From: Auanema rhodensis
Lineage: Eukaryota > Nematoda > Chromadorea > Rhabditida > Rhabditidae
Reading direction: 5' to 3'
DNA length: 64,000 nt
NCBI GenBank assembly: GCA_964057225.1
Contig: OZ059900.1
Span: 23,203,638 to 23,267,637 of the forward strand
The position numbers and the translations under genes were made by a program. The notes under the pieces are model-generated. The model made no database searches. It had not been told where the DNA came from and saw only the letters and a list, made by a program, of their open reading frames with translations. This document shows positions 38,506-52,520 of this stretch, one piece after another (position 1 is the first letter of the stretch; the number at the start of each line of letters is the position of its first letter).

Positions 38506-41241
38506 AATATTAGCCATAAGGGGCGTGCCCTCAGAATATGCTAATTTCCTTAATTTTCTAACCCCTGTTTTTTTGTCGTGAAAGTGGAACTAGACGTTGT
38601 ACGAACAATTTTGAGCTAGGTTTCATTGACATTGCATGAGTTTGAACACATGAAATCGTAAGTCAAAACCTTGTTTACAGCGAAATTTCCAAAAACTGGT
38701 TTTCCAGCATAATAAAATATTTCTCGTGGGAAATACTGTGTTTTTGTATTTTTCTAGTGTTCAGCATGTAAAATGCTTCATTTTAGTATGTAACACGCTG
38801 AAATTCGTTGCATTTGACGACTCATATGAACAAAAATCGATTTAATCAATATTAACCATAAGGGGCGTGCCCTCAGAATATGCTAATTTCCTTAATTTTC
38901 TAACCCCTGTTTTTTTGTCGTGAAAGTGGAACTAGACGTTGTACGAACAATTTTGAACTAGGTTTCATTGACATTGCATGAGTTTGAACACATGAAATCG
39001 TAAGTCAAAACCTTGTTTACAGCGAAATTTCCAAAAACTGATTTTCCAGCATAATAAAATATTTCTCATGGGAAATACTGTGTTTTTGTATTTTTCTAGT
39101 GTTCAGCATGTAAAATGCTTCATTTTAGTATGTAACACGCTGAAATTCGTTGCATTTGACGACTCATATGAACAAAAATCGATTTAATCAATATTAGCCA
39201 TAAGGGGCGTGCCCTCAGAATATGCTAATTTCCTTAATTTTCTAACCCCTGTTTTTTTGTCGTGAAAGTGGAACTAGACGTTGTACGAACAATTTTGAGC
39301 TAGGTTTCATTGACATTGCATGAGTTTGAACACATGAAATCGTAAGTCAAAACCTTGTTTACAGCGAAATTTCCAAAAACTGGTTTTCCAGCATAATAAA
39401 ATATTTCTCATGGGAAATACTGTGTTTTTGTCTTTTTCTAGTGTTCAGCATGTAAAATGCTTCATTTTAGTATGTAACACGCTGAAATTCGTTGCATTTG
39501 ACGACTCATATGAACAAAAATCGATTTAATCAATATTAGCCATAAGGGGCGTGCCCTCAGAATATGCTAATTTCCCTAATTTTCTAACCCCTGTTTTTTT
39601 GTCGTGAAAGTGGAACTAGACGTTGTACGAACAATTTTGAGCTAGGTTTCATTGACATTGCATGAGTTTGAACACATGAAATCGTAAGTCAAAACCTTGT
39701 TTACAGCGAAATTTCCAAAAACTGGTTTTCCAGCCTAATAAAATATTTCTCATGGGAAATACTGTGTTTTTGTATTTTTCTAGTGTTCAGCATGTAAAAT
39801 GCTTCATTTTAGTATGTAACACGCTGAAATTCGTTGCATTTGACGACTCATATGAACAAAAATCGATTTAATCAATATTAGCCATAAGGGGCGTGCCCTC
39901 AGAATATGCTAATTTCCTTAATTTTCTAACCCCTGTTTTTTTGTCGTGAAAGTGGAACTAGACGTTGTACGAACAATTTTGAGCTAGGTTTCATTGACAT
40001 TGCATGAGTTTGAACACATGAAATCGTAAGTCAAAACCTTGTTTACAGCGAAATTTCCAAAAACTGGTTTTCCAGCATAATAAAATATTTCTCATGGGAA
40101 ATACTGTGTTTTTGTATTTTTCTAGTGTTCAGCATGTAAAATGCTTCATTTTAGTATGTAACACGCTGAAATTCGTTGCATTTGACGACTCATATGAACA
40201 AAAATCGATTTAATCAATATTAGCCATAAGGGGCGTGCCCTCAGAATATGCTAATTTCCTTAATTTTCTAACCCCTGTTTTTTTGTCGTGAAAGTGAAAC
40301 TAGACGTTGTACGAACAATTTTGAGCTAGGTTTCATTGACATTGCATGAGTTTGAACACATGAAATCGTAAGTCAAAACCTTGTTTACAGCGAAATTTCC
40401 AAAAACTGGTTTTCCAGCATAATAAAATATTTCTCATGGGAAATACTGTGTTTTTGTACTTTTCTAGTGTTCAGCATGTAAAATGCTTCATTTTAGTATG
40501 TAACACGCTGAAATTCGTTGCATTTGACGACTCATATGAACAAAAATCGATTTAATCAATATTAGCCATAAGGGGCGTGCCCTCAGAATATGCTAATTTC
40601 CTTAATTTTCTAACCCCTGTTTTTTTGTCGTGAAAGTGGAACTAGACGTTGTACGAACAATTTTGAGCTAGGTTTCATTGACATTGCATGAGTTTGAACA
40701 CATGAAATCGTAAGTCAAAACCTTGTTTACAGCGAAATTTCCAAAAACTGGTTTTCCAGCATAATAAAATATTTCTCGTGGGAAATACTGTGTTTTTGTA
40801 TTTTTCTAGTGTTCAGCATGTAAAATGCTTCATTTTAGTATGTAACACGCTGAAATTCGTTGCATTTGACGACTCATATGAACAAAAATCGATTTAATCA
40901 ATATTAGCCATAAGGGGCGTGCCCTCAGAATATGCTAATTTCCTTAATTTTCTAACCCCTGTTTTTTTGTCGTGAAAGTGGAACTAGACGTTGTACGAAC
41001 AATTTTGAGCTAGGTTTCATTTACATTGCATGAGTTTGAACACATGAAATCGTAAGTCAAAACCTTGTTTACAGCGAAATTTCCAAAAACTGGTTTTCCA
41101 GCATAATAAAATATTTCTCATGGGAAATACTGTGTTTTTGTATTTTTCTAGTGTTCAGCATGTAAAATGCTTCATTTTAGTATGTAACACGCTGAAATTC
41201 GTTGCATTTGACGACTCATATGAACAAAAATCGATTTAATC

Positions 41242-42267
41242 AATATTAGCCATAAGGGGCGTGCCCTCAGAATATGCTAATTTCCTTAATTTTCTAACCC
41301 CTGTTTTTTTGTCGTGAAAGTGGAACTAGACGTTGTACGAACAATTTTGAGCTAGGTTTCATTGACATTGCATGAGTTTGAACACATGAAATCGTAAGTC
41401 AAAACCTTGTTTACAGCGAAATTTCCAAAAACTGGTTTTCCAGCATAATAAAATATTTCTCGTGGGAAATACTGTGTTTTTGTATTTTTCTAGTGTTCAG
41501 CATGTAAAATGCTTCATTTTAGTATGTAACACGCTGAAATTCGTTGCATTTGACGACTCATATGAACAAAAATCGATTTAATCAATATTAGCCATAAGGG
41601 GCGTGCCCTCAGAATATGCTAATTTCCTTAATTTTCTAACCCCTGTTTTTTTGTCGTGAAAGTGGAACTAGACTTTGTACGAACAATTTTGAGCTAGGTT
41701 TCATTTACATTGCATGAGTTTGAACACATGAAATCGTAAGTCAAAACCTTGTTTACAGCGAAATTTCCAAAAACTGGTTTTCCAGCATAATAAAATATTT
41801 CTCATGGGAAATACTGTGTTTTTGTATTTTTCTAGTGTTCAGCATGTAAAATGCTTCATTTTAGTATGTAACACGCTGAAATTCGTTGCATTTGACGACT
41901 CATATGAACAAAAATCGATTTAATCAATATTAGCCATAAGGGGCGTGCCCTCAGAATATGCTAATTTCCTTAATTTTCTAACCCCTGTTTTTTTGTCGTG
42001 AAAGTGGAACTAGACGTTGTACGAACAATTTTTAGCTAGGTATCATTGACATTGCATGAGTTTGAACACATGAAATCGTAAGTCAAAACCTTGTTTACAG
42101 CGAAATTTCCAAAAACTGGTTTTCCAGCAGAATAAAATATTTCTCGTGGGAAATACTGTGTTTTTGTATTTTTCTAGTGTTCAGCATGTAAAATGCTTCA
42201 TTTTAGTATGTAACACGCTGAAATTCGTTGCATTTGACGACTCATATGAACAAAAATCGATTTAATC
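41242..42267 (+). repeat. 3-monomer HOR segment, copy 1
   Basis: Monomer order: CGTGGG; GACTTTGTAC with TCATTTACATT; then TTTTTAGCTAGG with CAGCAGAAT and CGTGGG. The segment recurs at 44315-45340. The third type also occurs alone at 43289-43630. Copy 1 has the private GGTATCATT at about 42040. Confidence 0.85.
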
Positions 42268-42951
42268 AATATTAGCCATAAGGGGCGTGCCCTCAGAATA
42301 TGCTAATTTCCTTAATTTTCTAACCCCTGTTTTTTTGTCGTGAAAGTGGAACTAGACGTTGTACGAACAATTTTGAGCTAGGTTTCATTGACATTGCATG
42401 AGTTTGAACACATGAAATCGTAAGTCAAAACCTTGTTTACAGCGAAATTTCCAAAAACTGGTTTTCCAGCATAATAAAATATTTCTCATGGGAAATACTG
42501 TGTTTTTGTATTTTTCTAGTGTTCAGCATGTAAAATGCTTCATTTTAGTATGTAACACGCTGAAATTCGTTGCATTTGACGACTCATATGAACAAAAATC
42601 GATTTAATCAATATTAGCCATAAGGGGCGTGCCCTCAGAATATGCTAATTTCCTTAATTTTCTAACCCCTGTTTTTTTGTCGTGAAAGTGGAACTAGACG
42701 TTGTACGAACAATTTTGAGCTAGGTTTCATTGACATTGCATGAGTTTGAACACATGAAATCGTAAGTCAAAACCTTGTTTACAGCGAAATTTCCAAAAAC
42801 TGGTTTTCCAGCATAATAAAATATTTCTCATGGGAAATACTGTGTTTTTGTATTTTTCTAGTGTTCAGCATGTAAAATGCTTCATTTTAGTATGTAACAC
42901 GCTGAAATTCGTTGCATTTGACGACTCATATGAACAAAAATCGATTTAATC

Positions 42952-43288
42952 AATATTAGCCATAAGGGGCGTGCCCTCAGAATATGCTAATTTCCTTAAT
43001 TTTCTAACCCCTGTTTTTTTGTCGTGAAAGTGGAACTAGACGTTGTACGAACAATTTTGAGCTAGGTTTCATTGACATTGCATGAGTTTGAACACATGAA
43101 ATCGTAAGTCAAAACCTTGTTTACAGCGAAATTTCCAAAAACTGGTTTTCCAGCATAATAAAATATTTCTCATGGGAAATACTGTGTTTTTGTATTTTTC
43201 TAGTGTTCAGCATGTAAAATGCTTCATTTTAGTATGTAACACGCTGAAATTCGTTTGACGACTCATATGAACAAAAATCGATTTAATC
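42952..43288 (+). repeat. Monomer with a 5 bp deletion (337 bp)
   Basis: The usual AATTCGTTGCATTTGACG is shortened to AATTCGTTTGACG at about 43249-43260, so five bases within consensus 303-309 are lost. Flanking T's make the exact break ambiguous. The monomer is otherwise consensus. The deletion sits in the same short window as the edges of the inverted segment. Confidence 0.95.
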
Positions 43289-44314
43289 AATATTAGCCAT
43301 AAGGGGCGTGCCCTCAGAATATGCTAATTTCCTTAATTTTCTAACCCCTGTTTTTTTGTCGTGAAAGTGGAACTAGACGTTGTACGAACAATTTTTAGCT
43401 AGGTTTCATTGACATTGCATGAGTTTGAACACATGAAATCGTAAGTCAAAACCTTGTTTACAGCGAAATTTCCAAAAACTGGTTTTCCAGCAGAATAAAA
43501 TATTTCTCGTGGGAAATACTGTGTTTTTGTATTTTTCTAGTGTTCAGCATGTAAAATGCTTCATTTTAGTATGTAACACGCTGAAATTCGTTGCATTTGA
43601 CGACTCATATGAACAAAAATCGATTTAATCAATATTAGCCATAAGGGGCGTGCCCTCAGAATATGCTAATTTCCTTAATTTTCTAACCCCTGTTTTTTTG
43701 TCGTGAAAGTGGAACTAGACGTTGTACGAACAATTTTGAGCTAGGTTTCATTGACATTGCATGAGTTTGAACACATGAAATCGTAAGTCAAAACCTTGTT
43801 TACAGCGAAATTTCCAAAAACTGGTTTTCCAGCATAATAAAATATTTCTCATGGGAAATACTGTGTTTTTGTATTTTTCTAGTGTTCAGCATGTAAAATG
43901 CTTCATTTTAGTATGTAACACGCTGAAATTCGTTGCATTTGACGACTCATATGAACAAAAATCGATTTAATCAATATTAGCCATAAGGGGCGTGCCCTCA
44001 GAATATGCTAATTTCCTTAATTTTCTAACCCCTGTTTTTTTGTCGTGAAAGTGGAACTAGACGTTGTACGAACAATTTTGAGCTAGGTTTCATTGACATT
44101 GCATGAGTTTGAACACATGAAATCGTAAGTCAAAACCTTGTTTACAGCGAAATTTCCAAAAACTGGTTTTCCAGCATAATAAAATATTTCTCATGGGAAA
44201 TACTGTGTTTTTGTACTTTTCTAGTGTTCAGCATGTAAAATGCTTCATTTTAGTATGTAACACGCTGAAATTCGTTGCATTTGACGACTCATATGAACAA
44301 AAATCGATTTAATC

Positions 44315-45340
44315 AATATTAGCCATAAGGGGCGTGCCCTCAGAATATGCTAATTTCCTTAATTTTCTAACCCCTGTTTTTTTGTCGTGAAAGTGGAACT
44401 AGACGTTGTACGAACAATTTTGAGCTAGGTTTCATTGACATTGCATGAGTTTGAACACATGAAATCGTAAGTCAAAACCTTGTTTACAGCGAAATTTCCA
44501 AAAACTGGTTTTCCAGCATAATAAAATATTTCTCGTGGGAAATACTGTGTTTTTGTATTTTTCTAGTGTTCAGCATGTAAAATGCTTCATTTTAGTATGT
44601 AACACGCTGAAATTCGTTGCATTTGACGACTCATATGAACAAAAATCGATTTAATCAATATTAGCCATAAGGGGCGTGCCCTCAGAATATGCTAATTTCC
44701 TTAATTTTCTAACCCCTGTTTTTTTGTCGTGAAAGTGGAACTAGACTTTGTACGAACAATTTTGAGCTAGGTTTCATTTACATTGCATGAGTTTGAACAC
44801 ATGAAATCGTAAGTCAAAACCTTGTTTACAGCGAAATTTCCAAAAACTGGTTTTCCAGCATAATAAAATATTTCTCATGGGAAATACTGTGTTTTTGTAT
44901 TTTTCTAGTGTTCAGCATGTAAAATGCTTCATTTTAGTATGTAACACGCTGAAATTCGTTGCATTTGACGACTCATATGAACAAAAATCGATTTAATCAA
45001 TATTAGCCATAAGGGGCGTGCCCTCAGAATATGCTAATTTCCTTAATTTTCTAACCCCTGTTTTTTTGTCGTGAAAGTGGAACTAGACGTTGTACGAACA
45101 ATTTTTAGCTAGGTTTCATTGACATTGCATGAGTTTGAACACATGAAATCGTAAGTCAAAACCTTGTTTACAGCGAAATTTCCAAAAACTGGTTTTCCAG
45201 CAGAATAAAATATTTCTCGTGGGAAATACTGTGTTTTTGTATTTTTCTAGTGTTCAGCATGTAAAATGCTTCATTTTAGTATGTAACACGCTGAAATTCG
45301 TTGCATTTGACGACTCATATGAACAAAAATCGATTTAATC
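44315..45340 (+). repeat. 3-monomer HOR segment, copy 2
   Basis: The segment has the same order as 41242-42267: CGTGGG, then GACTTTGTAC with TCATTTACATT, then TTTTTAGCTAGG with CAGCAGAAT. It is preceded at 43973 by a GTACTTTTC monomer, as at 40216, where a GTACTTTTC monomer precedes a similar CGTGGG monomer. This suggests that a larger block around 40216-42609 was copied. Confidence 0.85.
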
Positions 45341-47734
45341 AATATTAGCCATAAGGGGCGTGCCCTCAGAATATGCTAATTTCCTTAATTTTCTAACCCC
45401 TGTTTTTTTGTCGTGAAAGTGGAACTAGACGTTGTACGAACAATTTTGAGCTAGGTTTCATTGACATTGCATGAGTTTGAACACATGAAATCGTAAGTCA
45501 AAACCTTGTTTACAGCGAAATTTCCAAAAACTGGTTTTCCAGCATAATAAAATATTTCTCATGGGAAATACTGTGTTTTTGTATTTTTCTAGTGTTCAGC
45601 ATGTAAAATGCTTCATTTTAGTATGTAACACGCTGAAATTCGTTGCATTTGACGACTCATATGAACAAAAATCGATTTAATCAATATTAGCCATAAGGGG
45701 CGTGCCCTCAGAATATGCTAATTTCCTTAATTTTCTAACCCCTGTTTTTTTGTCGTGAAAGTGGAACTAGACGTTGTACGAACAATTTTGAGCTAGGTTT
45801 CATTGACATTGCATGAGTTTGAACACATGAAATCGTAAGTCAAAACCTTGTTTACAGCGAAATTTCCAAAAACTGGTTTTCCAGCATAATAAAATATTTC
45901 TCATGGGAAATACTGTGTTTTTGTATTTTTCTAGTGTTCAGCATGTAAAATGCTTCATTTTAGTATGTAACACGCTGAAATTCGTTGCATTTGACGACTC
46001 ATATGAACAAAAATCGATTTAATCAATATTAGCCATAAGGGGCGTGCCCTCAGAATATGCTAATTTCCTTAATTTTCTAACCCCTGTTTTTTTGTCGTGA
46101 AAGTGGAACTAGACGTTGTACGAACAATTTTGAGCTAGGTTTCATTGACATTGCATGAGTTTGAACACATGAAATCGTAAGTCAAAACCTTGTTTACAGC
46201 GAAATTTCCAAAAACTGGTTTTCCAGCATAATAAAATATTTCTCATGGGAAATACTGTGTTTTTGTATTTTTCTAGTGTTCAGCATGTAAAATGCTTCAT
46301 TTTAGTATGTAACACGCTGAAATTCGTTGCATTTGACGACTCATATGAACAAAAATCGATTTAATCAATATTAGCCATAAGGGGCGTGCCCTCAGAATAT
46401 GCTAATTTCCTTAATTTTCTAACCCCTGTTTTTTTGTCGTGAAAGTGGAACTAGACGTTGTACGAACAATTTTGAGCTAGGTTTCATTGACATTGCATGA
46501 GTTTGAACACATGAAATCGTAAGTCAAAACCTTGTTTACAGCGAAATTTCCAAAAACTGGTTTTCCAGCATAATAAAATATTTCTCATGGGAAATACTGT
46601 GTTTTTGTATTTTTCTAGTGTTCAGCATGTAAAATGCTTCATTTTAGTATGTAACACGCTGAAATTCGTTGCATTTGACGACTCATATGAACAAAAATCG
46701 ATTTAATCAATATTAGCCATAAGGGGCGTGCCCTCAGAATATGCTAATTTCCTTAATTTTCTAACCCCTGTTTTTTTGTCGTGAAAGTGGAACTAGACGT
46801 TGTACGAACAATTTTGAGCTAGGTTTCATTGACATTGCATGAGTTTGAACACATGAAATCGTAAGTCAAAACCTTGTTTACAGCGAAATTTCCAAAAACT
46901 GGTTTTCCAGCATAATAAAATATTTCTCATGGGAAATACTGTGTTTTTGTATTTTTCTAGTGTTCAGCATGTAAAATGCTTCATTTTAGTATGTAACACG
47001 CTGAAATTCGTTGCATTTGACGACTCATATGAACAAAAATCGATTTAATCAATATTAGCCATAAGGGGCGTGCCCTCAGAATATGCTAATTTCCTTAATT
47101 TTCTAACCCCTGTTTTTTTGTCGTGAAAGTGGAACTAGACGTTGTACGAACAATTTTGAGCTAGGTTTCATTGACATTGCATGAGTTTGAACACATGAAA
47201 TCGTAAGTCAAAACCTTGTTTACAGCGAAATTTCCAAAAACTGGTTTTCCAGCATAATAAAATATTTCTCATGGGAAATACTGTGTTTTTGTATTTTTCT
47301 AGTGTTCAGCATGTAAAATGCTTCATTTTAGTATGTAACACGCTGAAATTCGTTGCATTTGACGACTCATATGAACAAAAATCGATTTAATCAATATTAG
47401 CCATAAGGGGCGTGCCCTCAGAATATGCTAATTTCCTTAATTTTCTAACCCCTGTTTTTTTGTCGTGAAAGTGGAACTAGACGTTGTACGAACAATTTTG
47501 AGCTAGGTTTCATTGACATTGCATGAGTTTGAACACATGAAATCGTAAGTCAAAACCTTGTTTACAGCGAAATTTCCAAAAACTGGTTTTCCAGCATAAT
47601 AAAATATTTCTCATGGGAAATACTGTGTTTTTGTATTTTTCTAGTGTTCAGCATGTAAAATGCTTCATTTTAGTATGTAACACGCTGAAATTCGTTGCAT
47701 TTGACGACTCATATGAACAAAAATCGATTTAATC
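45341..47734 (+). repeat. Homogeneous run of seven consensus monomers
   Basis: Seven consecutive 342 bp monomers (TACGAAC, GAGCTAGG, CATGGG, ATGCTT..TTTTAG) show no private variant that I can see. Similar consensus monomers stand at 42268, 42610 and 43631. Extreme local identity suggests very recent amplification by unequal exchange. It is also what a copy-number error in assembly would look like. Confidence 0.85.
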
Positions 47735-50127
47735 AATATTAGCCATAAGGGGCGTGCCCTCAGAATATGCTAATTTCCTTAATTTTCTAACCCCTGTTTT
47801 TTTGTCGTGAAAGTGAAACTAGACGTTGTACGAACAATTTTGAGCTAGGTTTCATTGACATTGCATGAGTTTGAACACATGAAATCGTAAGTCAAAACCT
47901 TGTTTACAGCGAAATTTCCAAAAACTGGTTTTCCAGCATAATAAAATATTTCTCATGGGAAATACTGTGTTTTTGTACTTTTCTAGTGTTCAGCATGTAA
48001 AATGCTTCATTTTAGTATGTAACACGCTGAAATTCGTTGCATTTGACGACTCATATGAACAAAAATCGATTTAATCAATATTAGCCATAAGGGGCGTGCC
48101 CTCAGAATATGCTAATTTCCTTAATTTTCTAACCCCTGTTTTTTTGTCGTGAAAGTGGAACTAGACGTTGTACGAACAATTTTGAGCTAGGTTTCATTGA
48201 CATTGCATGAGTTTGAACACATGAAATCGTAAGTCAAAACCTTGTTTACAGCGAAATTTCCAAAAACTGGTTTTCCAGCATAATAAAATATTTCTCGTGG
48301 GAAATACTGTGTTTTTGTATTTTTCTAGTGTTCAGCATGTAAAATGCTTCATTTTAGTATGTAACACGCTGAAATTCGTTGCATTTGACGACTCATATGA
48401 ACAAAAATCGATTTAATCAATATTAGCCATAAGGGGCGTGCCCTCAGAATATGCTAATTTCCTTAATTTTCTAACCCCTGTTTTTTTGTCGTGAAAGTGG
48501 AACTAGACGTTGTACGAACAATTTTGAGCTAGGTTTCATTGACATTGCATGAGTTTGAACACATGAAATCGTAAGTCAAAACCTTGTTTACAGCGAAATT
48601 TCCAAAAACTGGTTTTCCAGCATAATAAAATATTTCTCATGGGAAATACTGTGTTTTTGTACTTTTCTAGTGTTCAGCATGTAAAATGCTTCATTTTAGT
48701 ATGTAACACGCTGAAATTCGTTGCATTTGACGACTCATATGAACAAAAATCGATTTAATCAATATTAGCCATAAGGGGCGTGCCCTCAGAATATGCTAAT
48801 TTCCTTAATTTTCTAACCCCTGTTTTTTTGTCGTGAAAGTGGAACTAGACGTTGTACAAACAATTTTGAGCTAGGTTTCATTGACATTGCAAGAGTTTGA
48901 ACACATGAAATCGTAAGTCAAAACCTTGTTTACAGCGAAATTTCCAAAAACTGGTTTTCCAGCATAATAAAATATTTCTCATGAGAAATACTGTGTTTTT
49001 GTATTTTGCTAGTGTTCAGCATGTAAAATGCTTCATTTAAGTATGTAACACGCTGAAATTCGTTGCATTTGACTACTCATATGAACAAAAATCGATTTAA
49101 TCAATATTAGCCATAAGGGGCGTGCCCTCAGAATATGCTAATTTCCTTAATTTTCTAACCCCTGTTTTTTTGTCGTGAAAGTGGAACTAGACGTTGTACA
49201 AACAATTTTGAGCTAGGTTTCATTGACATTGCATGAGTTTGAACACATGAAATCGTAAGTCAAAACCTTGTTTACAGCGAAATTTCCAAAAACTGGTTTA
49301 CCAGCATAATAAAATATTTCTCATGAGAAATACTGTGTTTTTGTATTTTTCTAGTGTTCAGCATGTAAAATGCTTCATTTTAGTATGTAACACGCTGAAA
49401 TTCGTTGCATTTGACGACTCATACGAACAAAAATCGATTTAATCAATATTAGCCATAAGGGGCGTGCCCTCAGAATATGCTAATTTACTTAATTTTCTAA
49501 CCCCTGTTTTTTTGTCGTGAAAGTGGAACTAGACGTTGTACAAACAATTTTGAGCTAGGTTTCATTGACATTGCATGAGTTTGAACACATGAAATCGTAA
49601 GTCAAAACCTTGTTTACAGCGAAATTTCCAAAAACTGGTTTTCCAGCATAATAAAATATTTCTCATGGGAAATACTGTGTTTTGGTATTTTTCTAGTGTT
49701 CAGCATGTAAAATGCTTCATTTTAGTATGTAACACGCTGAAATTCGTTGCATTTGACGACTCATATGAACAAAAATCGATTTAATCAATATTAGCCATAA
49801 GGGGCGTGCCCTCAGAATATGCTAATTTCCTTAATTTTCTAACCCCTGTATTTTGTCGTGAAAGTGGAACTAGACGTTGTAGGAACAATTTTGAGCTAGG
49901 TTTCATTGACATTGCATGAGTTTGAACACATGAAATCGTAAGTCAAAACCTTGTTTACAGCGAAATTTCCAAAAACTGGTTTTCCAGCATAATAAAATAT
50001 TTCTCATGGGAAATACTGTGTTTTTGTATTTTTCTAGTGTTCAGCATGTAAAATGCTTCATTTTAGTATGTAACACGCTGAAATTCGTTGCATTTGACGA
50101 CTCATATGAACAAAAATCGATTTAATC
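47735..50127 (+). repeat. Zone B/C boundary 7-monomer HOR, copy 1 (2393 bp)
   Basis: Order: GTGAAACTAG with GTACTTTTC; CGTGGG; GTACTTTTC; TACAAAC with GCAAGAG, TTTTGCTAG and GACTACTC; TACAAAC with GGTTTACCAG and CATACGAAC; AATTTACTTAA with TTTTGGTA; TAGGAAC with the short CTGTATTTTGTC tract. The first three are zone-B types and the last four are A/C types, so the unit spans the family boundary. It repeats at 50128 with a 2393 bp offset. Confidence 0.88.
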
Positions 50128-52520
50128 AATATTAGCCATAAGGGGCGTGCCCTCAGAATATGCTAATTTCCTTAATTTTCTAACCCCTGTTTTTTTGTCG
50201 TGAAAGTGAAACTAGACGTTGTACGAACAATTTTGAGCTAGGTTTCATTGACATTGCATGAGTTTGAACACATGAAATCGTAAGTCAAAACCTTGTTTAC
50301 AGCGAAATTTCCAAAAACTGGTTTTCCAGCATAATAAAATATTTCTCATGGGAAATACTGTGTTTTTGTACTTTTCTAGTGTTCAGCATGTAAAATGCTT
50401 CATTTTAGTATGTAACACGCTGAAATTCGTTGCATTTGACGACTCATATGAACAAAAATCGATTTAATCAATATTAGCCATAAGGGGCGTGCCCTCAGAA
50501 TATGCTAATTTCCTTAATTTTCTAACCCCTGTTTTTTTGTCGTGAAAGTGGAACTAGACGTTGTACGAACAATTTTGAGCTAGGTTTCATTGACATTGCA
50601 TGAGTTTGAACACATGAAATCGTAAGTCAAAACCTTGTTTACAGCGAAATTTCCAAAAACTGGTTTTCCAGCATAATAAAATATTTCTCGTGGGAAATAC
50701 TGTGTTTTTGTATTTTTCTAGTGTTCAGCATGTAAAATGCTTCATTTTAGTATGTAACACGCTGAAATTCGTTGCATTTGACGACTCATATGAACAAAAA
50801 TCGATTTAATCAATATTAGCCATAAGGGGCGTGCCCTCAGAATATGCTAATTTCCTTAATTTTCTAACCCCTGTTTTTTTGTCGTGAAAGTGGAACTAGA
50901 CGTTGTACGAACAATTTTGAGCTAGGTTTCATTGACATTGCATGAGTTTGAACACATGAAATCGTAAGTCAAAACCTTGTTTACAGCGAAATTTCCAAAA
51001 ACTGGTTTTCCAGCATAATAAAATATTTCTCATGGGAAATACTGTGTTTTTGTACTTTTCTAGTGTTCAGCATGTAAAATGCTTCATTTCAGTATGTAAC
51101 ACGCTGAAATTCGTTGCATTTGACGACTCATATGAACAAAAATCGATTTAATCAATATTAGCCATAAGGGGCGTGCCCTCAGAATATGCTAATTTCCTTA
51201 ATTTTCTAACCCCTGTTTTTTTGTCGTGAAAGTGGAACTAGACGTTGTACAAACAATTTTGAGCTAGGTTTCATTGACATTGCAAGAGTTTGAACACATG
51301 AAATCGTAAGTCAAAACCTTGTTTACAGCGAAATTTCCAAAAACTGGTTTTCCAGCATAATAAAATATTTCTCATGAGAAATACTGTGTTTTTGTATTTT
51401 GCTAGTGTTCAGCATGTAAAATGCTTCATTTAAGTATGTAACACGCTGAAATTCGTTGCATTTGACTACTCATATGAACAAAAATCGATTTAATCAATAT
51501 TAGCCATAAGGGGCGTGCCCTCAGAATATGCTAATTTCCTTAATTTTCTAACCCCTGTTTTTTTGTCGTGAAAGTGGAACTAGACGTTGTACAAACAATT
51601 TTGAGCTAGGTTTCATTGACATTGCATGAGTTTGAACACATGAAATCGTAAGTCAAAACCTTGTTTACAGCGAAATTTCCAAAAACTGGTTTACCAGCAT
51701 AATAAAATATTTCTCATGAGAAATACTGTGTTTTTGTATTTTTCTAGTGTTCAGCATGTAAAATGCTTCATTTTAGTATGTAACACGCTGAAATTCGTTG
51801 CATTTGACGACTCATACGAACAAAAATCGATTTAATCAATATTAGCCATAAGGGGCGTGCCCTCAGAATATGCTAATTTACTTAATTTTCTAACCCCTGT
51901 TTTTTTGTCGTGAAAGTGGAACTAGACGTTGTACAAACAATTTTGAGCTAGGTTTCATTGACATTGCATGAGTTTGAACACATGAAATCGTAAGTCAAAA
52001 CCTTGTTTACAGCGAAATTTCCAAAAACTGGTTTTCCAGCATAATAAAATATTTCTCATGGGAAATACTGTGTTTTGGTATTTTTCTAGTGTTCAGCATG
52101 TAAAATGCTTCATTTTAGTATGTAACACGCTGAAATTCGTTGCATTTGACGACTCATATGAACAAAAATCGATTTAATCAATATTAGCCATAAGGGGCGT
52201 GCCCTCAGAATATGCTAATTTCCTTAATTTTCTAACCCCTGTATTTTGTCGTGAAAGTGGAACTAGACGTTGTAGGAACAATTTTGAGCTAGGTTTCATT
52301 GACATTGCATGAGTTTGAACACATGAAATCGTAAGTCAAAACCTTGTTTACAGCGAAATTTCCAAAAACTGGTTTTCCAGCATAATAAAATATTTCTCAT
52401 GGGAAATACTTAGTTTTTGTATTTTTCTAGTGTTCAGCATGTAAAATGCTTCATTTTAGTATGTAACACGCTGAAATTCGTTGCATTTGACGACTCATAT
52501 GAACAAAAATCGATTTAATC
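50128..52520 (+). repeat. 7-monomer HOR, copy 2 (2393 bp)
   Basis: This copy repeats 47735-50127 marker by marker. Private differences are CATTTCAG at about 51090 and a new ACTTAGTTTTT at about 52409 in the last monomer. The latter is inherited by later copies at 54460 and 58220, so it dates those duplications after this copy. Confidence 0.88.

Larger units (their letters stand above)
31474..48760 (+). repeat. Array zone B, forward part right of the inversion
   Basis: TACGAAC/T7 monomers run without phase change except for one 5 bp deletion (42952-43288). Local HOR periods change along the stretch: three monomers at 32350-34401, four at 35770-38505, three at 41242-42267 and 44315-45340, then a nearly uniform run at 45341-47734. 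GAACTAGG monomers dominate alternate positions up to about 39190 and then disappear, so the right half is more homogeneous than the left. Confidence 0.85.
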
